Positions 20,547 to 28,749 of a DNA stretch of 64,000 bases are shown here, piece by piece; position 1 is the first letter of the stretch, and every line of letters begins with the position of its first letter. The stretch is from LMUY01 sp965198565 (GTDB lineage Bacteria; Pseudomonadota; Alphaproteobacteria; Acetobacterales; Acetobacteraceae): positions 2,542,001 to 2,606,000 of the forward strand of contig OZ240665.1 in assembly GCA_965198565.1 (NCBI GenBank), in the 5' to 3' direction. The notes under the pieces were generated by a model, which had not been told where the DNA came from, did no database searches, and worked only from the letters and a program-made list of their open reading frames with translations. A program made the position numbers and the translations under genes.

Positions 20547-21386
20547 GTGATTGCCAACTGCGTCGCTGAACTCAGGGTGCTCGCAGACAAACTCCGGCTC
20601 ATACGAACTTCGGCCATAATCGACGACATGTTCGAGGCAGCCGACGATTGGCACGGCTTCGGCGAAAGTCTGTTGCACGCTGACCCAGAATATAACCTAA
20701 CAGGTCGGATGGATCAGGAAATAGAGTTTTATGGCAAGCTGCAAAGCCACTGGGCTGACGCGCTGCTAAGCAATCCGGATTACGGGCGCATCATGGCGCT
20801 TGGTGCCCAACTCATCGCGGAAGCTCGCAAGCGAAAATATCATCCCGATGGCTACAAGGGCAGCCTTCGCATTTTACGTGAGGCATTCGCTTTCCTAACC
20901 ACCGACTATGGTTTTCAGCCCGGCGAGGGCCATCAGGGACTCTTTAATTATTGGTCCCCGCACCTGCATATCGAGCTTGGGTTTCCGCGTAATGACCCTT
21001 CAATCCCGTCCAAAGATGTCGGTTGCTGGCTGAACTACTTGGGTAATCCAAAGGACAGGTTTTGGCCTGAAGAGATATTGTGGATGGCCGGTCAGCCCGA
21101 GTCTGTGCTTGAACCGCCCCTTGAGCCACTCAACACCGAAGCGGCAATCCAAGCCTGGTTCACCAAGCTCGCCGACGTCCTGCGGAACTACGCGGCCGAC
21201 CAGCTCGGCAACAAACCAGGCGCATTCCTACGCTTGGCGGCAGCGCAAGCCGAACGTGAAAGCCACCTCATCGCCGAAACCGAGCGTCTCTGGATTCTTG
21301 AGCACCCGGACGAAGTCGTGCCGAAGTGGACGTCCGAGCACGGCTGGCTTCCGCCGCAAGACATCGAACAACCATCCAGCCGGTGA
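20547..21386 (+). CDS. Putative immunity protein 2
   Basis: 279 residues. The GTG at 20547 is chosen because VIANCVAELRVLADKLR then aligns to the start of immunity protein 1 (MIETWLAELTTIIAKLR); a GTG at 20535, inside the orphan tip, would add four residues. It shares the AADDW, YHPDGYKGS, REAFAFLTTDYG and QAWFTKLADVLRNYAADQL landmarks but is clearly diverged in the middle, including an insertion (NDPSIPSKDVGCWLNYLG). It follows its tip by two bases, so coupled translation is likely. Divergence in step with its different tip suggests it is specific for that tip. Confidence 0.6.
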   Translation: MIANCVAELRVLADKLRLIRTSAIIDDMFEAADDWHGFGESLLHADPEYNLTGRMDQEIEFYGKLQSHWADALLSNPDYGRIMALGAQLIAEARKRKYHPDGYKGSLRILREAFAFLTTDYGFQPGEGHQGLFNYWSPHLHIELGFPRNDPSIPSKDVGCWLNYLGNPKDRFWPEEILWMAGQPESVLEPPLEPLNTEAAIQAWFTKLADVLRNYAADQLGNKPGAFLRLAAAQAERESHLIAETERLWILEHPDEVVPKWTSEHGWLPPQDIEQPSSR

Positions 21387-21436
21387 CGCCCCACTGCGCT
21401 GGCATCATGCTATTTGGAATCGCATTTGCAGGCCTG

Positions 21437-22273
21437 ATGGAACGAGAACTAGCAGTAGCTTGGATAGCCGAACTGACCTCAATGTCAGCGAAGCTCCGGC
21501 TGCGCGAGAGCAAGTCTGGTATAGTCCGCGACATGCGTGAAGCCGCCGATGACTGGCGCATTCTCGGTGAGTACATGCTGGAAGCTCATGCGTCAGAGGA
21601 CTTGAGCGGGATCATGGAGAGCGAACGTGAGTCTCATGCAGGTCTGCAGAGCTACTGGGGTGACGCCCTGCTGGCCGACCCGGACTATGGCAAGATCTTG
21701 GATCTTGGCGCGAAGCTGATCGCCGAATGCAGCAAGCGCGAGTACCATCCAGACGGTTACTTGGGCAGCAAACGAACTGTCCGGGAAGCGTTTGCTTTCT
21801 TGATCTCGGACTACGGCATGCATACCAGCGAGGATGAGCCATTCAATTATGTGTCGCCCCACTTGCTCGTCCAGCTGCGCTTTCCGGGCGGTCGCGATCG
21901 TTTTGTGCTGACCCATTTGGAGGGCACACAACAGACCTACTGGCATGAAGACGTCCTCTTCATGGCTGGTCAACCCTTCAGTTCACTGGAGCAACCCGCG
22001 GAAAAGGTCAGCACGGAAGCCGAGATGCAAGCCTGGTTCACCAGGTCTGCCGACATGCTACGCCAATACGCGGCAGACCTGCTCGCCAACAAGCCGGGCG
22101 CGTTCGAGCGCTTGGCGGCGGCGCAGGCCGAACGCGACCGGCTCATCGTTGCAGAGTGGGAGCGCCAGTGGCGACAGGCCAATCCGGGCAAGCCCGTGCC
22201 AAAATGGACGCCGGAGCACGGCTGGACGGACGAGGCGGAAACCGACCAATCCCACCTTGGCGAACAGCCCTAA
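21437..22273 (+). CDS. Putative immunity protein 3
   Basis: 278 residues, from the ATG at 21437 (MERELAVAWIAELTSMSAKLR), which aligns with the other two family starts; an ATG at 21407 is possible. The middle is almost identical to immunity protein 1, while the N-terminal 39 residues and the C-terminus (EWERQWRQANPGKPVPKWTPE) differ. No toxin tip precedes it, so it is an orphan immunity gene, perhaps protecting against a tip carried by relatives. It ends seven bases before the tRNA-Asn end. Confidence 0.58.
   Translation: MERELAVAWIAELTSMSAKLRLRESKSGIVRDMREAADDWRILGEYMLEAHASEDLSGIMESERESHAGLQSYWGDALLADPDYGKILDLGAKLIAECSKREYHPDGYLGSKRTVREAFAFLISDYGMHTSEDEPFNYVSPHLLVQLRFPGGRDRFVLTHLEGTQQTYWHEDVLFMAGQPFSSLEQPAEKVSTEAEMQAWFTRSADMLRQYAADLLANKPGAFERLAAAQAERDRLIVAEWERQWRQANPGKPVPKWTPEHGWTDEAETDQSHLGEQP
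21554..22134 (+). repeat. 581-bp duplicated segment, copy 2
   Basis: Second copy of the segment at 19464-20044. Both copies stay in the same reading frame, so gene conversion or a recent tandem duplication is likely. Confidence 0.9.
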
Positions 22274-22280
22274 ACTCAAC

Positions 22281-22356
22281 TGGCTCCCGAAGTAGGACTC
22301 GAACCTACGACCGAGCGATTAACAGTCGCTTGCTCTACCAACTGAGCTATTCGGGA
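22281..22356 (-). tRNA. tRNA-Asn(GTT)
   Basis: 76 bases: acceptor TCCCGAA/TTCGGGA, D arm GCTC/GAGC, anticodon loop CTGTTAA with anticodon GTT, T arm GTAGG/CCTAC and encoded CCA. It borders the accessory island. Confidence 0.97.
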
Positions 22357-22437
22357 TCGCCGTGGGCGCGTCGTATAGCCGCGTTGCCAGACGGACGCAA
22401 ATGGCTATGGTGCCGCGCGGCCCAAGGGCCGCACTGG

Positions 22438-22521
22438 GCGAGAGTGGCGGAACGGTAGACGCACGCGACTCAAAATCGTGCGCCGCAAGGCGTGGGGGTT
22501 CGAATCCCCCCTCTCGCACCA
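22438..22521 (+). tRNA. tRNA-Leu(CAA)
   Basis: 84 bases with the long variable arm of class II tRNAs. Acceptor GCGAGAG/CTCTCGC, anticodon loop CTCAAAA (anticodon CAA), T loop TTCGAAT and encoded CCA. Confidence 0.95.
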
Positions 22522-22741
22522 GCCCGCCCGAAGCGCCAGCCCGCCCCACCACCAGCCACTTCGCTCCAGCCACACCCAGATGCAAATCAACCGACCTGCG
22601 ACGCGCGTTATTTTCACACGGGCTATTTTGCTGTAGACATACCATAGTAGTGTAGCTCCGCCTTGGTGGCGGGGTCCGTCATGGTGGTAGGCTAGCATCT
22701 TCAACGTTCTCAGTCGCAGCAATCTGGTCACCCGTCTGCTC

Positions 22742-25087
22742 GTGCTCGTCCTGGTCGCGACGCTGCCGGCCTTCGCCGTGCTGCTTGGCCTCCAGCGCGA
22801 AATCAGCGCCGAACGGCTTGCCCAAGCGCGCGACATCGCCAGCCAGCAAGTCGCCCTGCTCGACCAATCCTTGGACGACGTGATGATCGGCTTCCAAGGC
22901 ATGCTCTCGTCCACGTCGCGCGTGAGCGTGGTGGCCGCGCTCAGCCCGGCCTGCGGCCCCGCCCTGGATGCCGTTCGCGCAGCGGTCCCGATCTACCAGG
23001 CGTTCATCGCCCTGCACCCGGACGGCACCGTGGCATGCAGCAGCGCCGACGCGCCGCTCCCGCCGGCGGTGTTCGATCAGGCGGGCGAACTGACCGGCAA
23101 GCCGCCCGGCTTCACCGTCGGCCGCTATGCCCGGCTCAGTTCCGGAGAGCCGATCCTGCTGGTAGCCCTGGCTTGGCCCGCCACGGCAGACAAGCCCGGC
23201 GGCGCCCTGGTCGCCGGGATCAGCCTGGCATGGCTGAGCCACCGCATCCAGCAGCCGCTGCATCGGCCGGACGCCGGATTGCTGATCGCCGATCGGGGTG
23301 GAACGGTGCTGGCGAACCTGGCCGCGGCCGCGCCCGGTATCGGCGGCAGCCTGCCACCCGCCTACCAGCGGCTGTTTGCGGCAAGCACCGCCGGCACCAC
23401 CATCGACGAGCGGCTCGGCCGGCAGTCCGTCGCCGCTCCCGCCGACGGACCCGGCGGCCACCCGGTGGGCGAGGACCGGGTGGTCGGCTTCTTGCCCCCG
23501 GCGCTCGAGAGCTATGGCTTGTTCGTGGCCGCCGCGTTCAGCGTGAACGACCTCAGCCTTGGTCTCAAGAACGCAGGTCTCAGCGGCTATGGCCTGCTCG
23601 CGGCAGGGGCAGCGCTCTCGGTCGCGCTCGCGCTGGTGGGTGCGCACCGCTACGTCCGCAACCCGACCCTCGCGCTGCTTCGCGCGGCCAATGCCTGGGC
23701 TGCCGGCGCGCTCGACGTGCGGGCGGCCCTGCCACGCGCCTGTCCCGCCGAGTTCGACGAGCTCGGCACCGCCTTCAACCGCATGGCCGAGATGCTGCAG
23801 CACCAGCGTGGCGAGCTGCAGCGCATGAACGACGCCCTGGAACTGCGGGTGGCCGAGCGCACCAGCGCCCTGCTGACCAGCAACAACCGCCTCCAGGTGG
23901 AAATCGCTGAGCGCGAGCTGAGCGAATCCCATCTGCGCCAGGTGCAGAAGCTGCAGGCAGTCGGCCAATTGGCGGCCGGCATCGCCCACAATTTCAACAA
24001 TTTGCTCGGCGCCATGCTCGGCAGCATCGAGTTGCTGCAAAAGCGGCTGACCGGGTCGGACCGGTCGCAGATGCGGCTGCTGGAGATTGCCAAGGCGGCC
24101 GTGTCCCGCGGCTCGTGGCTGACCTCCCAGCTCCTGGCCTTCTCCCGCAAACAGCCCATGGTGGCAGCACCGGTGGACATGGGTGAGGCGATCGGCGGGG
24201 TGGAAGCCCTGCTGCGCAGCACCCTCGGCGCCAGCACGTCCATTGCCGTGCAGATGCAGGGGGGCCTTTGGGCCGCGATGATCGACGCCAACCAGTTCGA
24301 TGTCGCGGTGCTGAACCTGGCGCTGAACGCGCGGGAAGCGATGCCCGATGGCGGCAACCTGCTGATCAGCGCCGCCAACACCACCGTGGGGGTGGATGAT
24401 CCGTGGCAAAACCTGCCGCCGGGCGACTACGTCCGGGTGGACGTGTCCGACACGGGGCATGGCATGACCCCCGAGATTGCCGCCCGCGCGTTCGAGCCGT
24501 TTTTCACCACCAAGGGCGCCGGGCAGAACGCCGGGCTGGGCTTGTCGCAGGTGCATGGCATGGTCACGCAACTGGGCGGAGCCGTGACGATCGACAGTCG
24601 GCTTGGCTCGGGCACCCGTGTGTCGATCATGCTGCCGCGCAGTCCCGTGATGCCGAAGGTGTATCTGAGCGACGAGCCGGAGGGCAGTCGCCCGGCCCTT
24701 AGCCGCGACTCGATCGTGCTGCTGGTGGACGACGATGATGAGGTTCGCGAGGTGACGGCTGGCATCCTGGAGGATGTCGGCTACACGGTCGCGACGGCCC
24801 CCGATGGCGCCGTCGCCTTGGGCGTGCTGGAGCGTGAGGGCCGCAAGATCGGCCTGGTGATCGCTGACTATGCGATGCCCGGCATGACCGGATTGGAGCT
24901 GTTGACCGCAATCCGCCGCCGCCGCCCGGACCTGCCGATGCTGCTGGCGACGGGGTATGCGGACCATCAATCTTTGTCCGGCGACGGGCTCGAGAGCGAC
25001 CAGATCGTGCGCAAGCCGTTCCGCAGCGCCGAGTTGCTTGGCCGCATCGAGATGGTGGTTGGCCGGCAAGCCGCGTTGGCGGAGTGA
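22742..25087 (+). CDS. Hybrid sensor histidine kinase with C-terminal receiver
   Basis: 781 residues from the GTG at 22742. An N-terminal membrane segment (1-15), an extracytoplasmic sensor region to about 275, a second membrane segment (about 280-300), a HAMP/coiled-coil part to about 395, then the HisKA box AAGIAHNFNNLLG (His near 413), a HATPase with DTGHGMTPEIAAR and GLGLSQVHGM, and a receiver (from about 655) with phospho-acceptor Asp in VIADYAMPGMTG and Lys in VRKPF. The frame is open back to 22691 without a usual start; IFNVLSRSNLVTRLL would make a better N-terminus, so the true start is uncertain. No partner regulator is adjacent. Confidence 0.88.
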   Translation: MLVLVATLPAFAVLLGLQREISAERLAQARDIASQQVALLDQSLDDVMIGFQGMLSSTSRVSVVAALSPACGPALDAVRAAVPIYQAFIALHPDGTVACSSADAPLPPAVFDQAGELTGKPPGFTVGRYARLSSGEPILLVALAWPATADKPGGALVAGISLAWLSHRIQQPLHRPDAGLLIADRGGTVLANLAAAAPGIGGSLPPAYQRLFAASTAGTTIDERLGRQSVAAPADGPGGHPVGEDRVVGFLPPALESYGLFVAAAFSVNDLSLGLKNAGLSGYGLLAAGAALSVALALVGAHRYVRNPTLALLRAANAWAAGALDVRAALPRACPAEFDELGTAFNRMAEMLQHQRGELQRMNDALELRVAERTSALLTSNNRLQVEIAERELSESHLRQVQKLQAVGQLAAGIAHNFNNLLGAMLGSIELLQKRLTGSDRSQMRLLEIAKAAVSRGSWLTSQLLAFSRKQPMVAAPVDMGEAIGGVEALLRSTLGASTSIAVQMQGGLWAAMIDANQFDVAVLNLALNAREAMPDGGNLLISAANTTVGVDDPWQNLPPGDYVRVDVSDTGHGMTPEIAARAFEPFFTTKGAGQNAGLGLSQVHGMVTQLGGAVTIDSRLGSGTRVSIMLPRSPVMPKVYLSDEPEGSRPALSRDSIVLLVDDDDEVREVTAGILEDVGYTVATAPDGAVALGVLEREGRKIGLVIADYAMPGMTGLELLTAIRRRRPDLPMLLATGYADHQSLSGDGLESDQIVRKPFRSAELLGRIEMVVGRQAALAE

Positions 25088-25135
25088 CGCAGCTTCCACC
25101 GGAGCCGACGCATCTCGCGTCGCGGCATGGGCGCC

Positions 25136-25209
25136 TGGAGGTCCGGGCCGGAATCGAACCGGCATACGCGGATTTGCAGTCCGCTGCATCACCACTCTGC
25201 CACCGGACC
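25136..25209 (-). tRNA. tRNA-Cys(GCA)
   Basis: 74 bases: acceptor GGTCCGG/CCGGACC, anticodon loop CTGCAAA (anticodon GCA), T loop TTCGATT, discriminator T and encoded CCA. Confidence 0.96.
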
Positions 25210-25758
25210 GTGGTTCTCGCTTAGAAGCCGAAAGTCGCAGCAATCCGCCGCTTGCAGCCCCTGGCAAGCCTATAACGAAGTTGCCAGAGTTAATCTAGCT
25301 GCCCAGGGTTCTAGGTGCCCAGGTTCACCCACGTCACTGTCCCGCAAGTGTCCAAGCCGGCGCACAATCGGCAAGCGTGACGGGCCGATCGCAACTGACC
25401 TCGCCATGCATGACTGACGATGTCGCTGGTTCTGCCACACCTGCGTGGCGTGCTGCTGGCGGGCAACGCGGCCTGGGAGTGGGGGCGGCCCTGCTTGAGC
25501 GACTCGGGATTGGCCCTGTGCCGCTGCGTGCACCTGTCGTGGCAGGCAAGCGCTGGCCCAGCGAGCCGGGAACGCTGGCTCCAACTGCCGAAATCTGGGG
25601 CCAGGCCTGGCCGGCGGCGGCATTAGCGTCAATCCGCTCGAGCCAAGAGTGACCGTTGCCCCAATAAGCTGTAATTTAGAGTTTCTAACGAAATTGGTAG
25701 TAACACGCTAACATTTGGCCGCTAGATTTGCTCCTGGAAATGTGATGGACAGAGTTGG
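25210..25758. other. Gene-poor stretch between tRNA-Cys and the Sel1 gene
   Basis: About 550 bases. Open frames at 25377-25652 (+), 25420-25626 (+) and 25270-25632 (-) overlap one another and resemble nothing I know. The last 100 bases are AT-richer (GTAATTTAGAGTTTC) and probably hold the promoter of the Sel1 gene. No tRNA, repeat of the dispersed family or terminator is seen. Confidence 0.5.
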
Positions 25759-26832
25759 ATGGCGGAGTTCGATCAGGGCGGCCTCTTCAACGATCTGGGG
25801 CGCCACTATGAGCAGGGTGACGCCGTGGCCCAGTCTGACGAGCAGGCGCTGCATTGGTATCTCGAGGCCTGCAAGCATGGCCATGTCGAAGCCTTGCACA
25901 GCGCCGGGTTGTTTTATGAACTTGGCCGCGGCGTGCGGGCCTCGACGCGGCGGGCGGTGGAATTGTATCGCCAGGCAGCCGAATCCGGGCATGCCTGGGC
26001 GCAGCTACGGCTGGCGCGGCTGTTGGAGAAGGGCCGCGGGGTCGAGCGGAACTACGCTGAAGCGGCTCGGCTATTCGGCGCGGCGGCGGCGCAGGGGCTT
26101 GCCGGGGCACAATTCGAGCTGGCTTTGCTGTATGACTCCGGCCGGGGCGTCGGCCGGGACTACGAGGCCGCGGCCGAGCTGTTGCGCCAGGCCGCTAGCC
26201 AGCGCAGCCCGGATGCCGAGTTCTGGCTCGCCCGATACTACGCAGATGGCCTCGGCGTTCCACAGTCGTATGGAGCGGCGGCTTATTGGTATCGGCTTGC
26301 CGCAACCCAAGGGCATACCAGTGCGCAGCTCGATCTCGGCAAGCTGTATTCGGCCGGCCGTGGCGTGCCGCAGTCGGACGAGGAGGCGGTGCGATGGTTT
26401 CGCTTGGCGGCTGACAAGGGCAGCGCCGTCGCACAGTTCAACCTGGGCGTTTGCTATGCGTGCGGCCAGGGCGTGCTGCGATCCGATGCGGAGGCCCTGC
26501 GCTATTATCGGCTGGCGGCGGCGGCTGGTTACAACCCGGCGCGCAACAATTTGGGCCAGTTCTACGAGGCGGGCCGGGCGGTCGGGCAGTCGTACGAGCA
26601 GGCTGTGGCCTGTTATCGCCTCGCGGCAGAGGACGGGAACGTGACCGCACAGTTCAACCTGGCGTCGCTGTATGAACGAGGCCGCGGTGTGGCGCTCTCA
26701 GTGTCGGTGGCGGCAGAGTGGTACAGCCGCGCCGCCAACGGCGGCCACACGCTGGCGCGAGAAGCCCTCCGGCGCCTGGAGCAGCCAGTCGACTGCCCCG
26801 AGGAAGTCATGCACGCGGCGGTTGGCGACTGA
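25759..26832 (+). CDS. Sel1-repeat (TPR-like) protein
   Basis: 357 residues made almost wholly of Sel1 repeats of about 36 residues; roughly nine are visible, with the signature A-x-x-x-L-G-x-x-Y-x-x-G-x-G-V (for example AQFNLGVCYACGQGV and AQLDLGKLYSAGRGV). Such alpha-helical solenoids act as protein-interaction scaffolds, often in stress or secretion pathways. There is no signal peptide, so cytoplasmic. Partners unknown. It is monocistronic, followed by a dispersed palindromic repeat. Confidence 0.92.
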   Translation: MAEFDQGGLFNDLGRHYEQGDAVAQSDEQALHWYLEACKHGHVEALHSAGLFYELGRGVRASTRRAVELYRQAAESGHAWAQLRLARLLEKGRGVERNYAEAARLFGAAAAQGLAGAQFELALLYDSGRGVGRDYEAAAELLRQAASQRSPDAEFWLARYYADGLGVPQSYGAAAYWYRLAATQGHTSAQLDLGKLYSAGRGVPQSDEEAVRWFRLAADKGSAVAQFNLGVCYACGQGVLRSDAEALRYYRLAAAAGYNPARNNLGQFYEAGRAVGQSYEQAVACYRLAAEDGNVTAQFNLASLYERGRGVALSVSVAAEWYSRAANGGHTLAREALRRLEQPVDCPEEVMHAAVGD

Positions 26833-26874
26833 GGGGCCAGCGACACCGTCTCGGTCGCCTCGGTAGGAGACAAC

Positions 26875-26918
26875 CTCCCTCTCCCGCGAGCGGGAGAGGG
26901 CTGGGGTGAGGGTGCGAG
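26875..26918 (+). repeat. Palindromic repeat copy after the Sel1 gene
   Basis: CTCCCTCTCCC - GCGAG - CGGGAGAGGG core, then GGGGTGAGGG and GTGCGAGG. Lies between the convergent Sel1 and catalase genes. Confidence 0.85.
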
Positions 26919-26946
26919 GGACGCGATCCTTGGTAATGTCTGCAGC

Positions 26947-28440
26947 CTACTCGGCAGCGACGGCGAGTTCTTTCAAGCCCAGGCCTTCGGCGACACGGCG
27001 GCCGAAGTCGGGGTGCACCTTGAACCAGTGCTTCAACATGCGCTCCTGGATCGGACGCGGAGCGTCGATGGCCATCATCGGATTGCTCATGCTCGCGACG
27101 ATGTTGTCCACCAACGAGGCACGCCCGCTATCGTCCAGCACCTTCTCCCACAGCATGCGCGGCTGCCCGTAGTAGTCGTTGTCGTCGCAAGGATAGGTCA
27201 CGTAACGACCGCCACTGCCATCGATGTGCAGCGGCGGCTCCTTCACCGATGGGTCCTCCACCGGGCCGCCGAAGCTGTTCGGCTCGTAGTCCACGCTGCC
27301 GCCGCCGTTACCGTCCACCCGCATGGCGCCGTCGCGATTATAGGTGCGAACCGCGGCCTTCGCCTGATTGATCGGGATCTGGTGGTAGTTCGAGCCAATA
27401 CGGTAGCGGTGCGCGTCCGGGTAGGACAGGATACGGTTTTGCAGCATCTTGTCCGGGCTGAAGCCGATGCCGGGCACGACGTTGCTGGGCTCGAACGCCG
27501 CCTGCTCCACCTCGGCGAAGTAGTTCTGCGGGTTGCGGTTGAGTTCGAACACGCCGACGTCGATCAGGGGGTAGTCGCTGTGCGGCCACACCTTGGTCAG
27601 GTCGAACGGGTTCCACTTGTAGGTGGCCGCTTCGGCTTCCGGCATAACCTGGATCTTCATGGTCCAACGCGGGAACTCGCCCCGCTCGATGGCCCGGTAG
27701 AGATCCTCGGACGAACTGTCCGGGTTTGCGCCCATCACCGTGGTGGCTTCGGCGTCGGTCAGGTTCTTGGTGCCCTGCTGCGAGATGAAGTGGAACTTCA
27801 CCCAGTAGCGCTCGCCCGCCTTGTTCCAGAGGCTAAACGTGTGGCTGCCATAGCCGTGCATGAACCGGGCGGAGACCGGCGTGCCGCGGTCTGAGTAGAG
27901 GATCATCACCTGGTGCACTGCCTCGGGTGACAGGCCCCAGAAATCCCACCGCCGCCAGTGCGGCTTGAGGTGGCTGCCCGGGTCGCGCTTTTGGGTGCGG
28001 ATGAAGTCGCTGAACTTGAGCGGGTCGCGGACGAAGAAGATCGGCGTATTGTTGCCGACCATGTCCCAGTTGCCCTCCTCGGTGTAGAACTTGAGCGAGA
28101 AGCCGCGGGGGTCGCGGGCCACATCGGCCGATCCGCTCTCGCCGCCGACCGTCGAGAAGCGTGCGAAGGTGTCGCAGCGGTTGCCCACCTTGGCGAACAG
28201 CTTGGCCCGGGTGTAGCGGCTGATGTCATGCGTGACGGTGAACGTGCCATGGGCGCCGTATCCCTTGGCGTGCACCACCCGCTCGGGGACGCGTTCGCGG
28301 TTGAAGTGCGCCATCTTTTCGACCAGCGCGAAATCCTGCATCAGCATCGGGCCCTGCGGCCCGGCGGTCAGCGAATGCTGGTTGTCCGAGATCGGATTGC
28401 CGAACTGGGTGGTCATGGTGTTGTTGGTGGCGTCGCTCAC
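26947..28440 (-). CDS. katA: Monofunctional haem catalase
   Basis: Splits hydrogen peroxide into water and oxygen. 497 residues, the size of small-subunit clade 3 catalases. The catalytic His is in RVVHAKGYGAHGTF, the Asn in WDMVGNNTPIFFVRD, and the haem-ligand Tyr in RILSYPDAHRYRIG. The GTG at 28440 has a strong AAGGAGG seven bases upstream, which decides the start over the longer frame to 28503. No regulator such as OxyR is adjacent. Flanked by palindromic repeats on both sides. Confidence 0.96.
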   Translation of the reverse strand: MSDATNNTMTTQFGNPISDNQHSLTAGPQGPMLMQDFALVEKMAHFNRERVPERVVHAKGYGAHGTFTVTHDISRYTRAKLFAKVGNRCDTFARFSTVGGESGSADVARDPRGFSLKFYTEEGNWDMVGNNTPIFFVRDPLKFSDFIRTQKRDPGSHLKPHWRRWDFWGLSPEAVHQVMILYSDRGTPVSARFMHGYGSHTFSLWNKAGERYWVKFHFISQQGTKNLTDAEATTVMGANPDSSSEDLYRAIERGEFPRWTMKIQVMPEAEAATYKWNPFDLTKVWPHSDYPLIDVGVFELNRNPQNYFAEVEQAAFEPSNVVPGIGFSPDKMLQNRILSYPDAHRYRIGSNYHQIPINQAKAAVRTYNRDGAMRVDGNGGGSVDYEPNSFGGPVEDPSVKEPPLHIDGSGGRYVTYPCDDNDYYGQPRMLWEKVLDDSGRASLVDNIVASMSNPMMAIDAPRPIQERMLKHWFKVHPDFGRRVAEGLGLKELAVAAE

Positions 28441-28570
28441 GGGAGTGCCTCCTTCGACGTGTCGGTGGACGCCAACGGAAGGCGGGGTGGAGCGTTGCTT
28501 CACGTTTGGTTGGAGGCCGTGGGGCTCACCCTGATCGGGCCTGGTTCACACATCCTCCAACCGGACAATC

Positions 28571-28610
28571 TCTCCCTCTCCCGCGCGCGGGAGAGGGTCG
28601 GGGTGAGGGT
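28571..28610 (+). repeat. Palindromic repeat copy, left half of an inverted pair
   Basis: TCTCCCTCTCCC - GCGCGC - GGGAGAGGG with GGGGTGAGGGT tail. Confidence 0.85.
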
Positions 28611-28673
28611 GCAAGGCCGCGATCCCCTCGGAGCAGTGGATTGATTTCGCTGGATTGTGCATGTCCCAGGAGG

Positions 28674-28712
28674 CCCTCACCCCGACCCTCTCCCGTGAAG
28701 GACGGGAGAGGG
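28674..28712 (-). repeat. Palindromic repeat copy, right half of an inverted pair
   Basis: CCCTCACCCC tail then CCCTCTCCC - GTGAAGGAC - GGGAGAGGG. Faces the copy at 28571-28610. Confidence 0.85.
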
Positions 28713-28749
28713 AGAAGAAGGCTGAGTGCTTATTTCAGGCCAGGGACTG

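Larger units (their letters stand above)
28441..28749. other. Intergenic region carrying an inverted pair of palindromic repeats
   Basis: About 310 bases between the catalase start and the ispDF end. Besides the catalase ribosome site it holds two repeat copies in opposite orientation (28571-28610 and 28674-28712). No gene is recognised. Confidence 0.6.

Noticed and set aside
19464..22134. Long direct repeat as a CRISPR or transposon
   Set aside because: Only two copies, both coding in frame, with no terminal inverted repeats or cas genes.
22281..22521. tRNA-Asn or tRNA-Leu as attachment site of the toxin island
   Set aside because: No duplicated tRNA end or integrase gene is visible; the position may be a recombination hotspot without site-specific integration.
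22679..25267. 862-codon minus-strand frame opposite the hybrid kinase
   Set aside because: Antisense shadow typical of GC-rich genes: no domain, His/Gln/Arg-biased composition.
25270..25652. Overlapping short frames on both strands
   Set aside because: No start context, homology or shared codon bias; frames contradict each other.
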